Source: Dipetalonema caudispina
Lineage: Eukaryota; Nematoda; Chromadorea; Rhabditida; Onchocercidae
Reading direction: 5' to 3'
NCBI GenBank assembly: GCA_013365325.1
Contig: JABVXV010000017.1
Location: 310,001-374,000 of the forward strand
Length of the DNA stretch: 64,000 bases
The position numbers were made by a program, and so were the translations under genes. This document shows, in pieces, positions 11,601 to 23,663 of this stretch; within the stretch, counting starts at the first letter, position 1; each line of letters begins with the position of its first letter. The notes under the pieces are model-generated. The model saw only the letters and a program-made list of their open reading frames with translations. It was not told where the DNA came from and did no database searches.

Positions 11601-14600
11601 GTGTTTATAGACAGTCTATTTGCCATACTGTTGATGAAACGGTTATACTTAGAACTGTCATATAACAGAAAATAAGACCAATGTTACACCTTCATAATGA
11701 TTATTCAGTAAAGGGAAAAGTGCGATTGGCAACTGCCGATGAGATTACCAGGTCAATCGATCGTGAAAGATCAGTATATTCTGAAAAGTGGTTACACACG
11801 ACATACGATATACTGATCGCGAGATGTATCACCTTAACAGGAAATGTGGAGTTAAAAATATCGGACATCTCCGTATAATAGCCAGCAAACACATCACGTC
11901 CAACACGAAACACCGAATTCCTACTGACTATCGATCCCATAAGAATGTCTCATTGAACAGGCTACAATGCATGGAACAATGTGAAACAATACGTTCCACA
12001 ATATGAATCTGTGGTATCAATTATTGTGCAACAGATTGTTGTATAAGTGAAGGAATGAAGCAGCGAACAGGTAAGGAAAGAATAATACTGTTATATGAGG
12101 AAAGAGATAAAACCCTAGAAATAATCAGTGCAAAAGGTTATACGATAGATAAAAGAGATGGATATGCTTCTTGCATTCAGCGCGAATCCTCATTACCTTG
12201 CAATGAACCTAACCTTTTGGTTCTGTTGATCGTCTGTAGGGTGATGATGACTGCATACTATTCATACATTATTTGTATTTTACCAATTTATATATTGTAT
12301 ATATAAGTAGCGCGTCATAATTCAATTATCGAAACAATGAATTTGGAACGATCTCAATCAAATGTTGGATTGTCATTCTCTGTCCTATTGTTTTTCATAA
12401 TAATCGAATGCTCATATTAACCTTCAAACCCTCGATTTTATTAGCATGTTGTTAATGAGTATAATACCATGAATCGGCCAACATTTCTGACTACAATTTA
12501 ATTCAGAACAACTAATACTGTATCACATGCTTAATATTTTTGAAGCTCAAGTTCCAAGCAGCTAGAAAACTGTTGGAAACGATTGTGGAAAGCTCGATGA
12601 AAAGGGCAAAGAAAGGATAAGTAAAAGTGAAGAAAATTATTATCATCGGAAGCTGATTATCCCTCTACACCTACCCAAAATAAAAGTTCGCTAAATGTTT
12701 CTTTCTTTACCAACTTATGATTTGAAAAAAATTCACACATCAAAATACAAAGATTCTTGAGAAGTTTGGTGAGATCGAAAGGAATGTTGGCTCAAAAGTA
12801 AAAAGGACCACTGTGCGGTTAATAAAAAAAATTTAAAAGGAACTAAAAAAGTGAAATTAGGAAGAACAGATGAGATACACTTGTAAGAGAAATGAAACAG
12901 GTCAAAGCGTCTCTTTAATAAAAATTAGTAGTGATATGTCAGAAAATTCTCCAATAATCAATCTTTGAAGAGCTTCAAAGTTTCTTGATCAAAAGAAGCC
13001 TTTAGTAAAGAAAATTAGAGAAAAGCAATAGGTCAAAAAAACATTTTTGAAATTTTTTTTTTAAACATGCTGTTCAATATTTGTTACAGAGAAATAATAT
13101 TGTAGAAACAATTTTGATATGGCGCTGACACTTTGAAAAATAACTGCCTTCGAATTTAACTGGAAATTTTTTGACTTGAACTTCTGAATGACAAATAAGT
13201 ATATAGTAATATTCTCAATAGCAGGGAAATTGTTCTAAACAGGGGAACTAAAAATGATGCTAGAAATATACCTTTATGCTTGAACAGCCCAGCACTGTGA
13301 TACACTAATTTTTCGGTTATGAAATGCCTAATAGAAAGACCGCTTAATAAGCAGACCACAGTTGAAATGTGTTAAAATGTTTGACGAAAACCATTTTAGC
13401 TGCTTTTTTAGCAATTTTATGAAACTGTCAAAATACACTTAGTAATAAATTTGTCGTTTCATTGTGCAACAAAGTGAATAAGTGAATTATATCAAATACA
13501 GAATGAATGAATGATGCAAGCAGATTCCTTTATACCTACGTATGATGATTAATTTTTCTTAACTGAAAATGAGTACTTGAAATAACCAGGTCGTACCGAT
13601 CTTTCCGGTCAAACCACTATTCGAAGATATGGAGCACCTTGTATTTAAAAAATTGGGGGGGAAAAAAACCGGAGACTTCCAATTAGCAGTTTTTCGCAGG
13701 CTATCACAATTAATTGGTTTGACGTACATAAATTTGATTATATAATACAAACTATCATTTAGTTACCCACTCCTTATATGTTTTCCTGAACTTACTGCGC
13801 TCAATTCTAACACTCTTCTTAAAAAAAATGTTCAAAAAGCACAGGCCTCCTTTTAAAGAAAACAACTATGAATATGGCCGTCATTTGTGTATTGTAGTAT
13901 GATGGTGGCTCTGATGATACAAGAGTATTAGTGCTAGTATTGTTCAGCGAAAGTTGTGATAAAATATGTGATTTTACAAATAACACATCTATGTTCACCA
14001 CAACGTTAAAGACAATGTTTTTTCCCTTCCATTCTTACTCCTAGTTCGGTGAGACCCTTTTGGATAAAATTATGATGAGAATAACTCTGATGAGCAAGGA
14101 AACGCACAAAGTGGAACTCACATAACAGCAAAATAACAAAATTACTAATAAAAGGAAAAAGGACCGAGATTTAATGTTACTTATAGTTGGTCATGAACAA
14201 CTGAAAGGATATATTTTCTGAATGATATTAAGCAGCAGTAGCATCAGCAATACCGCGTACGCGATTCAGAATCAGCAAACAAGAGCATCTAAATGGGAGC
14301 ACCTAACGACAACGATGACACTAATAGCGCTATCGATACCGATCCATGTTTTGTGAGTCGCGTTCTGGTCGTCCATTCCTGTCCTGTATGCGTAGCAGTA
14401 ACATGTCGAGTAGGTGTGTTCTTCTCCAGACTATTTCCTGAAAATGAATACAAATTAAAGTACAAAAACGATACCAGGAACAATGTTTTAAACACTCAAA
14501 TAAAGAGTAACATAGTGTGAAAAATGTTTAGGCAGTCCTTACAGCAAAGAGCTTATGTATTATTTCAGGATGTTTTATGGTAAGGAAATTTCGTATGTAA

Positions 14601-16497
14601 TCCACTGGACCGATGACAAGAACATATTAAGTTATCGAATTTCTATGAACTCATCTATGGAAATGAATGTAAATTTTTCGCATGGTGATGCGAATTTTAG
14701 AAAGTCATTTATGAATCAGAATTCCTTAAAATCCTTTGTTATGGTTTTTGGAAGTAAAAAACTAATTTAAACTAGGAAAACAAAACAGGATTTAAGAAGA
14801 TAGAGAAGAACTATGCTCGAACTGCTGTATAATCCAGCTTTTCCAAGAAAAGCTGACAGAATACGATCGATGTCGAAAAAAGTGATTAATATACTTCTCG
14901 CCATATATCGGTTTAAAGTGATCTTAACGGAATGATCATTTGTTTTGACTATTATTATTTGTTTTTAAATTTGCCGCCAGAAAATCTAACATCATTAATT
15001 TTTTATAGTTATGTCACTAAGAAATGACTTATAACAATAAATAGAAAAATGCTATTCACTAACATTAACATAAAGAGAAGACCTATCTTTTCTCTCCTCT
15101 CATTTCCTGGTTGCTTTTGTCCAAATGATTTCCTATGATTTCAGAATCCTAGTTAGAACTCAAGTAGCACAATTCCTACGTCCCGATCCAAAACAGTTGA
15201 TGAGAGCGCAAATGATGTGTTAGTAAAAAAAGAACTTGCAATGATCAAAAAACTACTATTTGTAATCCAGTGCCGAAAACTCGCTTTAATGCTTCTAAAT
15301 GCAAAAAAGAGTGCAAATATTAGGAGAATTCAAAATAGCTGTTGAGTATTTACTTTAAATCATTTACTTATCCCTTAACACAGATGTAGCAACGTAACGT
15401 TTCAATAATTAGAAACAGAAAGGTGATGAACAGAGTGAACTTCCAGTTAGCAATTATTCAAGCTTCTGCAAAAAGCATACAACATTGTCTGGTGATTTTG
15501 CGCGGATATAACAATTCCCAATGCAACTGTTGTGAAAGTGACACTGATGTCATAATAAATAGATAAAGTAATGCGAAAGAGAAAAAGGATAAAAGAAAGC
15601 TGAAAGTGAGCGAAAAAATCGAGTCGAATCGATTCCGCCCTTTCTTAGTTTCCTCTCTCAGCCGCTGTTATTTTCTCAGGCTTATTTTAAGGTGGTTCTA
15701 CTGAGTGAGCTACACTTTCATCGGTATCTTCTCAATGGTGCATCCGTTATGATAGGCTGTCACCTCCGGAATGTCTGAAATGTTTCACTGGGAACATTTC
15801 AAAAGCCACCTGGTATAAATAATTCCAGGCTGGGTAAACATTTCTCTAAATACAAGCATAAAATGGCTTTAATCTGAAACAAATGACAATCAGCCTTGTT
15901 CAAAGGTCAGGCAGTGCCACCTCTGAAAAAAATGCTAATTAAACAAAATAATAAAGAATCGTAAAATCAGTCCATTTGATAATATTACTATTAGATTTGC
16001 TACGACTAGAGATATTAATAAAGTAGGAAGGTGTAAATCTGTTTCGAAAACAACAAAGCAGAAAAAATATATCAGAATGGGAATATCTGAGAAACAGGAA
16101 GAGAGGGAAAACTACTTGAAGGATGATGAGATGGAGAGAAGGAAAGATTTCGGAGATGGTTAAGGAATGTATAAACTTGCAAGCAAGTCGACGGATATGT
16201 TGAGCCATCTGGACTGAATGCGGTTAGGAAAGTTGATAGTCATCAAAGATTTTAGTATCGCTCAGGCTATCAGAGATGTCCGACAAGATTAATGAGTAGT
16301 AGATGAATAATTATTGAAGATGTGATTTGCTAAGTGTTTGTGAGAAGTCGATCAGAGCAAAGGTGAAAAAACGAAGGAAAAAGAGGTCACCACCGAATGC
16401 GACCATCCCTACTGTCTGGAGAAGGGAATCAAACACGCTTCAGCAAATGTATGTTACTTTGATAGTGATGGTTTGCTCTTGGATGGTTTCGATGTTG
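8625..16497 (-). CDS. Unrecognised membrane protein gene in ten small exons (5' and 3' ends unresolved)
   Basis: Ten candidate exons join without a phase conflict: 16497-16458, 16415-16391, 15774-15716, 14437-14340, 11036-11012, 10675-10549, 10379-10289, 10101-10042, 8918-8821 and 8704-8625. The last five or six are the best supported. The predicted chain has an upstream part ending in NGRPERDSQNMDR, one hydrophobic segment (LFAILILGCLSNLCAYRF), then a basic Ser/Pro/Gly-rich, probably cytoplasmic tail with SPTLARIYQKARNK, MKMRFFEKLRS, GAAGLSPGGGQHFAHIL and SRSRSSSDLSLP. Most acceptors are good; that at 10381-10380 is poor and the donor at 15715 is weak. No start codon is seen. After 8625 the frame could read through to a TAG at 8565 or splice to a short exon 8509-8495 ending in TAA. 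I do not recognise the family. The introns, some over 3 kb, hold only AT-rich sequence and a CA microsatellite. Confidence 0.45.
10263..10285. repeat. (AC)n microsatellite
   Basis: A run of about eleven AC units, directly adjoining the donor (GTATGT on the minus strand) of the unrecognised gene's exon 10379-10289. Confidence 0.9.
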
Positions 16498-16743
16498 CTA
16501 ACAGATGCTTTGGCTCTTTTCTATCCCGGGGTTATTTGAGGGGATCGGTAGGAGGGGAAGCAGATATGAAAACTAGAAAAGTAGGTGGGACTGGGTTCAA
16601 CTTATTGTTTGGTATTTGATCTAATTTTAGCTTCAGATCGATTCTGTAATTCTCTCTGAACTCACAAAGACATTTCCTATATAAAAAAGTACGTTTACGT
16701 TTTTGATGAATTATTATAAGTTATTAAGATTACAGTGGTCAGA

Positions 16744-17484
16744 ATGGATATCAGTTCAACTAATCCAAGTATTGATTCAACTGATCCAAATTGGAATCTT
16801 TTCTTGCACCAACTGCAAGCTGAAAATCAACGTCAGAAATTTACAGAGCAGGTCAGAGAGCTTTATGATTATTTGTTTCTCCTATTTCATAGTTTGTTTT
16901 GTTATACGTATACCTTCAGCACTTTATATCCAAAGTTATTTAGTTTTCATTCTCATAAGTTTTGATTTGGAGATGAGTTATACTAACATTATGTTGTAAT
17001 TTCTGTCTTAGGTTTATGTTAATTTTTAGAACTGCAGTTCTCAGTGGCACATGAGTCCAAGTAATTCCATGCAATCTTTGGGTTTTATCTATAACCTAGT
17101 TCAAAACTTTAGCACGTATGATATGTATGACAAATGAATTGGGCGCTTTGTCTGCTTATTGAAGAAATCACTGCATGAATTAGCTATCTCTACTTGGCTA
17201 TCCATCAAATATCGGTGATGAGTGAAGTGGAGCTGAGGTTTGGGGATTATCGGTATGTACATGCTGCGGAAGTGGTTTGATCTTTAAGTCTGTTCGTTGA
17301 AATTTTGCAGGTGCAAACGTTGACAGGCCGTTGTTGGGATGTGTGCTTCTCGGATTATCGACCACCGAGTAAGTTGGATGGGAAGACACAAAACTGTATC
17401 AACAACTGCGTGAATAGGATGATTGATGCTAGTAATTTCATGGTGGAACATTTACAGAAAATGAGTACAACTGGAATGAGCTGA
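16744..17484 (+). CDS. TIMM8: Tim8-type small TIM chaperone, 93 aa
   Basis: Small intermembrane-space chaperone that, with Tim13, escorts hydrophobic precursors to the mitochondrial inner membrane. Two exons: 16744-16851 and 17311-17484, joined phase 0, 93 codons plus TGA. The twin CX3C motif is intact: C44-X3-C48 (CWDVC) and C65-X3-C69 (CINNC), 16 residues apart, as in Tim8/Tim13. An N-terminal helix (WNLFLHQLQAENQRQKF) matches the Tim8 pattern FIEVETQKQRF, which favours Tim8 over Tim9, Tim10 or Tim13. The ATG lies 12 nt after TTACAG (16732), a plausible leader acceptor. The open frame antisense to exon 2 is a shadow. Confidence 0.92.
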
Positions 17485-19585
17485 ATTTTGGTTATTAGTG
17501 TCTCTGAACATTGAATTTGTGGGATATGAAGAAAATAATCTCTCGTGTTTTTTTATTGCTGTTTCTACGGAAACTGCAGGTTCTGATATCTATGAATCCA
17601 GCATTTTAGGTTCTGAACTCATCTCATGATGTCAAGTGTACTTGCCATTTATTTATCGTATTTATATCTGCTGTTATTGTAATTCTTTTTCATGGTTGTG
17701 ACATGGCTTAAAATGATGATTTGTTATTAAAATCTTAGTAAAATATCTTGTTCTATGGTACCAGTTATTGTGTGTGCTGAACATTAATTAGGGTCACTCA
17801 TAATAAATTTGATTATGGGTTTATTGCTATGTTTTGCTTTGGGAAGGGATGATATTTATCGATGATACTTCCTATAGGAAGAACTTTTGGGATGTCAAGA
17901 CACAGATGGACCTAAGAATATGTAGATTTCCTGGGGAGTTGAACTTTTCATTTTTAACTTTTATCTGGTTTGAGTATTCGTCGTTCTAATTGTAAAATAG
18001 AATAGCATAAGTTTGAATAAAATCATATTCTTATTACCATTTTAGAATTGATAGTTTTACTTAATTGTTAAAAGTAAATGTAGAAAATGGTTTCTACCAG
18101 TGTAACTGATCACCTATTTGCCAGACAATACAACCTTCACTCCCATCTCTCGCTTCGACAAACAACTATCATATAGAGGTCATGAAGAGACAAGAATGTG
18201 GGATGCATGCATCGTATGTGTCTGTGTGTGTAGTTGAATTATGTAATTAACGTTATCGCATCTCATGTTTAAATGTTTATTTTACTGACTGATTCAATTA
18301 AAGATAGAAATCAAACTTCGCAAATCGGAAAAATGGAATTGGTATATTATGCCATCCTATAAAACTGAGAAGGAAATGTTAAGCTCGATACATGCGAAAT
18401 TGGATTTTCGTATTATTATTAAAAAAAAAAAAGAAAATCCATGCTCAACGCTGTTCATTTCTTTACTGCTAATTGGTTTTTTTTTCGAAAATCATTGGAT
18501 GGTTGGTCGTTTGTTTGTTTGTTTGTTTTTTTGCAAGAAAAAAATTCTCATAATAATTAATGCTGAGTAGTACTCGTTGAATTTTATTCGTCTCACAAAT
18601 AACTTTCTTCATTTATTTACTTAATAGCACTACATTTAATAGTGATAAAGTAAAAGTAAAGATTACTCTGTTCTAGTCTCGACTCCAATTCATTTTTGAT
18701 TACTTTACTACTTGTGCGGTGGTCACTTCATGAAGAAAATTGTTGGGAGAAGAATTTTGTAATGAGATTGAATTCAATTTTGAGCAAATCATCAATGCAT
18801 AAGTTTCAAAGATGGTTCTTGGGAATGTTTCCATTAATACCGAAAAAAGTCTAATGGAAGTTTGCGACGAGAGGCTCATCCGGAAGTATTATTTATCCTA
18901 AGTAAAAAAAAGATAGTAATATTGGAAGTATTTCGTGAGTGAAGCAGAAAAATCGAGGCGTGGCATGTTTAGAGTTGAGCTTTGCATTAGCCAAAATTGG
19001 GTTGAAGAAAAGGAATCCTCCCAGTGTTTGGGTCCAATTAATCTTAGCCAACGGGGTTGTGGCCAAAGGGAGCAAGGATTACTGATTTGTTTTGAATGTA
19101 TGTGAATTGAATGGTGAAACGTGTAGGATTCAGAATGTTCCTTTATTCCTTCTGATACAAAAAAATAAAAAGTAAAAACAGAAGCGGCAAAATTCCTTGT
19201 TTCAACTTCTATGAATTTTGACGAATATTTCATGCATTTTTCGGAATATTAATTTATTTTGCCAGTGCTTTGATCCTAAAGCAATACATCATCTATTCAA
19301 TGGCTTAAAGTTGATTAAGACGGTTATCTGCACCAAATGAAATCCTGATATTGCTGTCATTTCTTTTGTTATCATTTGGTTATGTCCAATTAGGCCTGCT
19401 TGTCAGTGGCATCTATTCGCTCTCTTTCAATCCTGCATCATTTATTCAATCACAAGAAACTTAAAATTCTAGTGGATTGTGAATCGACGTATCTCATTGG
19501 GTTAAGAAAGTTCTTTTAACTCGATCATTTTTAACTTTCTGAACAACCATATTTTTGTTTAGCCTCAGTAATTAGTGTAATTTAC
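17485..19585. other. Intergenic, AT-rich
   Basis: Should include the TIMM8 3' UTR and upstream sequence of the LRR gene. I see no supported exons. The palindrome CTTCCTATAGGAAG occurs near 17868, and there is a short (GTTT) run near 18510. Confidence 0.5.
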
Positions 19586-19587
19586 AG
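19586..19587 (+). promoter_or_regulatory. Probable trans-splice acceptor of the LRR gene
   Basis: TTTACAG ends 4 nt before the ATG at 19592. The gene shows no intron, so a lone acceptor at this place fits spliced-leader trans-splicing in nematodes. Confidence 0.55.
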
Positions 19588-19591
19588 TGAT

Positions 19592-21595
19592 ATGCTCAAA
19601 TTACTCCTTTTACTGCATTCCCTTCTACAGGTGCCGTTCTTGGCATGTGTCGATATATGCCAATATTGCCGCTGTGATCGACATTCTTTTACTGTCAGCT
19701 GTACGGGATACAACATTTTGTTACGATCGGTAACTGCACCACATTGGGCCAAGACTCTTTATTTCCATCATATGTCCATGCGACATTTACCTCATTTTGC
19801 CCATAGTGAAAATATCAAAATTCTTCGGATCAACTTCTGTGGTTTGACACATATTCATTCGTTATCGCTTACTTCGTTGCCAAATCTGGAAATCCTACAT
19901 TTTGCTGATAATCTGTTAACAGATCTCCCATCGGAATGTTTCTTTGAACTTACCAAGTTACGGATCGTAAATCTGGCACGAAATATGATTCGTGACCTAA
20001 GTCTAATCAGTGAAATACTTCCAAAAAACTATGTTCTTGAGCAATTTAGCATAGATGGTAATCCAATACAAATCAGTTCAATTGCTACCCAACTTCCTTT
20101 GGCTCGACAATTGCATTTTTCGGATACAAATATGGAAAGGATTAATGAATCTACCATAACTTTCCTGCCCAGTATCGAATGCAATGCATCAAAAACGCTA
20201 TGTCGCAGTATGCGCATTTCAAACCAACAATGGTTCATTCTTCGTACGTTAGATTTGTCATCTCAAGAAGAACTTGTAATTCACCCATCACTCCTTCCAG
20301 TTATCAATAATGTTACCACACTAAATCTTGGCACAACTAAACTTCCTGATTCATTTCCTGATTGGCTTCAAATTTCCAGTCGTGTCCGACATTTAAGTAT
20401 ACCATTTATCGTCCTTTCAAATACAAATCATTCTTGGGAATGGTGTGGTCAATATCTCGAATGGCTTGATATATCTCATATTAATTTACGCACTCTTATC
20501 GTTCCGAGGCACTGTAAAATTCGTTATTTAAAAGCAAACGATAATTATTTGGATAAGGTTTTCATCGATTCTAGTTCATTGGAAGCTTTATTCCTGGAAC
20601 GAAATAATCTGTCTTCCTGGATTGTACCTCCACCTGGTACCACTTTTAATCATATGTTGACACTTTCATTATCTTCCAATAGAATAAGTTACTTGCCGGA
20701 AAATGCTCTAGCATATTATCCACAACTTCTGCATCTCGATATTTCTCAAAATGTTTTGGCAAATCTATCTACTCAGTCATTTCCAACAATTGGGATGCAA
20801 ATCCGCTCCATTAACATGTCCCATAATAAACTCTCTCGATTCATACACCCTATATTACCATCACTACTACTACTTGACCTTTCTAACAATGCCCTTCAGG
20901 GTTTAGACTCTTATTTGTTGGCAGGACTTCCTGTCCTTCAACATTTTTACCTAAGATCAAACGCTGGTCTATTTTCGGAGTGTAATGGAATACCTCAATG
21001 TTGGATAATGTCCCTAAATCAACTTGGAAATCTGATCGATTTGGACATTTCAGATTGCAATCTAGAATGGCAACCAGATTTTTCCAATTTTCAAACGATG
21101 CGTAAACTTGATTTGTCTGCGAATCGATTGCCATCTCTAGACGGAGCTTTACTGCCTCGTAATCTGTATTACTTGGATGTAAGTCAGAATCTTATTCACT
21201 ATTTATTCAATGATACTTGTATGAAAAACATTGAACTTCGTGAAATGGATATATCACGTAACCCACTCATTTGTCACTGCACATTGTTGCAAATCAGCCA
21301 ATGGATCCCAAATGATACATATTCTACTCTAACCAGCGATTTGTATTATTGCTTTTCCGGAAGTTGGCAATATCCATTGCGAAGTTATTTGGATAGTGCA
21401 ACAGCATGTCTTCCGGATAACTCACTTTGGTTTCCGATATTGCTTACAGTAATCTGTTGTCTTCTTGCTGTTGTCATCTTCACATTTTTTATCTTCGTTG
21501 CAAATAACAGAATATCACATTGTAGCAAATGTTTCTTATCATTTACTTATAAACCTCTCCGTACAAGTGACACATCACCTGCCGTTGAGATTTAA
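19592..21595 (+). CDS. Leucine-rich-repeat type I transmembrane protein, 667 aa, intronless
   Basis: One uninterrupted frame. Residues 1-18 form a signal peptide (LLLLLHSLL core). A Cys cluster at about 19-36 (CVDICQYCRC) looks like an N-terminal cap. Degenerate leucine-rich repeats follow to about residue 560, for example LEILHFADNLLTDLP and LLHLDISQNVLANLS. A C-terminal cap starts at NPLICHC and includes further Cys at about 580-605. A transmembrane helix (about 612-637) precedes a 30-residue cytoplasmic tail without a recognisable signalling domain such as TIR or kinase. This architecture fits cell-surface recognition or adhesion proteins of the LRR-only class; the exact subfamily is not clear. 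A single-exon gene of this size is unusual beside its heavily split neighbours. Confidence 0.9.
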   Translation: MLKLLLLLHSLLQVPFLACVDICQYCRCDRHSFTVSCTGYNILLRSVTAPHWAKTLYFHHMSMRHLPHFAHSENIKILRINFCGLTHIHSLSLTSLPNLEILHFADNLLTDLPSECFFELTKLRIVNLARNMIRDLSLISEILPKNYVLEQFSIDGNPIQISSIATQLPLARQLHFSDTNMERINESTITFLPSIECNASKTLCRSMRISNQQWFILRTLDLSSQEELVIHPSLLPVINNVTTLNLGTTKLPDSFPDWLQISSRVRHLSIPFIVLSNTNHSWEWCGQYLEWLDISHINLRTLIVPRHCKIRYLKANDNYLDKVFIDSSSLEALFLERNNLSSWIVPPPGTTFNHMLTLSLSSNRISYLPENALAYYPQLLHLDISQNVLANLSTQSFPTIGMQIRSINMSHNKLSRFIHPILPSLLLLDLSNNALQGLDSYLLAGLPVLQHFYLRSNAGLFSECNGIPQCWIMSLNQLGNLIDLDISDCNLEWQPDFSNFQTMRKLDLSANRLPSLDGALLPRNLYYLDVSQNLIHYLFNDTCMKNIELREMDISRNPLICHCTLLQISQWIPNDTYSTLTSDLYYCFSGSWQYPLRSYLDSATACLPDNSLWFPILLTVICCLLAVVIFTFFIFVANNRISHCSKCFLSFTYKPLRTSDTSPAVEI

Positions 21596-23654
21596 CTTAT
21601 TGAGATAAGGATCTCATTGATATATTCAATGTGCTTTGATATTTTATTATCAAATATTATCAAATATTACGAAATTTATTATCAAATATTAAATCTCCCT
21701 TTGTAAAAACTTTTTTCTATTTTAATTAGTGCATCATTATCGAAGTGTTAAATAATATTCTATTAATGCTCTTTCAAAAATTTTTTATTAATTCTCTAAT
21801 TGCAATTTTAAAATTAACCTGTCCAAAAAACAGTTTGTTATGTTACGCAAAATCAATTAGCATGCTGAACTTCATTTCTCAGTTATAATTGAAAATGGGT
21901 GTAAAATTGTACAGAATAGTTACCGGGAAAATTTGTTTTAAATGGTAAGGAAATGTGTTACAGTTTTTCGATTTCAAACTTCTTATTTTAAAATCCGTTT
22001 TTTGTCGTTTTATGATTTTGTGCTATTAGAAAATATTATCTGAAAACTTTACAATAAAGCTTACTTATCGTCTATGATCAAAGCATAGGAAGAATGCATA
22101 TCGAAAACTTCAAACATGTCAGAAACAGAATGTGTTGATCTATAAAAAAGTACTATCAACTTCACAAACAACAACTTAAAAATGGCAGTATATGATGAAA
22201 ATGCGGGTTAAATCCAAATTAAGTCTGCAATGATAGCAGTTATTATATTATTTGATACCTGATCAGTTACAATTGGATCAACTCTTACCGCTTCTACCAT
22301 TATCATTTTCAGTAGCAGCATCATCTAACCACATATGCTTCTGATGTTAGATAACTGCTCACTTTTCTTTCGCATAATATTCCAATTTTTGAAAATGCTT
22401 TGAAATAAATTGAATTCCCAATATCAACTATTCAAATGAAGATAGTTATCACCAAAAGCAAATTCCCTCATTATTATCACTACCGTTCTTTTCGAGATGA
22501 CTTTGTTACAGTGATAATGTTATATCAGAAATATTTTCAGCTGCTAACAAACGTCTAGCAGAATATAATAGAATCCCTTAAAGAAGCTCAAAACATTAGC
22601 AATGAAGTCTTCTATTTAATTTACGCATTAACAGAGATGAATGTTCTGTGTTTCGGTATAAGTATAATCATTTTTACCTATCGTGATGAATTATTCAAAG
22701 AGAAATTCATATGGCACATATGAATTTTAACAAAAATTTTTAAGAAATTTGAATAATTATGATCAAAATTAATATGTTGGGAAGCACAATTTTGTTCAAA
22801 TGATTGAGCACTAGTAAGCTTTCTATGTCATCACTCTATCCTTCCATATATTTTCAACGATTGTTATATGATATGCGGTAAATAAAGCGTGAAACAGAAT
22901 TCCCTATGGAGAAATCTTTTCAACTTCTCTTCATTTCGTGAATGCAATCACTTCTCATGGAAATCTTTTTAAGTATCAGTAATGTCAGATCAATAAAACT
23001 AGCAGAATTGACTAAATTATAGGGACTCTATAACAAAATGAATTGAATGATTAAGAATTGATCCCTAGTTCTATTCATAAAAACTTTCTACTCCTTTTTT
23101 GGATCATCGGCTTGCAGAAAGAATTTCAATGTGTGTTGAAATAATTGTTTAATTATACTCTCTGCTCATTTTAAAGGAAATATTCCAGCAGAGAGTTAAT
23201 TATTTACATCACTCATTTAAGTCTGATATTGTTATAGGAAGGGACAAATGGACATCATCTCGTATCACTCAGATATCATCGAGAGCTACAACTTGACCCT
23301 TCCTATAGAATGAGAAAGGTTAAAATTGGGAACAGTTGGCATCGAGCCAGGGCGAGGTGTGTGTTATGTAGAAGAGACGGAGGATGGAAATAGGGTGAGA
23401 TATCCACTTCTCTTTCATTTCATTGAACAAAATATTTCACTTGAACTTGAACTTGCTATGCTATGTGACCTCTCCTACCCTTTCTCTTCTAAGCTAGCAA
23501 TTATATCTCTCTTGAATGACCCAAGAGGACTATTACGTACATTTCAGCAATATGCTGACTTCCTCCAGGTTCTATTCTCTAAATGATTTCATGGTAATAA
23601 GATCATATCATAATGATATGAATTTTATCACAAATGATAGTATAGTATAATTAC
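21596..23654. other. Intergenic, AT-rich
   Basis: No supported exon. Contains short direct repeats of TATCAAATATTA just after the LRR stop (about 21642-21690) and an inverted repeat at 23232-23307 (arms TATAGGAAGGG and CCCTTCCTATA). Confidence 0.5.
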
Positions 23655-23656
23655 AG
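23655..23656 (+). promoter_or_regulatory. Probable trans-splice acceptor of KLHL20
   Basis: ATTACAG ends 7 nt before the ATG at 23664, with no upstream coding exon in sight. Confidence 0.5.
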
Positions 23657-23663
23657 ATAAAGA

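Noticed and set aside
11681..12006. Overlapping open frames on both strands with an 11-bp inverted repeat
   Set aside because: No homology or splice sites; the inverted repeat is too short to call an element.
17198..17389. Pro/Ser-rich minus-strand frame that looks protein-like
   Set aside because: Antisense shadow of TIMM8 exon 2 and its upstream intron.
23326..23586. 86-codon plus-strand frame before KLHL20
   Set aside because: No recognisable domain, and no acceptor or donor that joins it to KLHL20 in phase; the start used would not be ATG.
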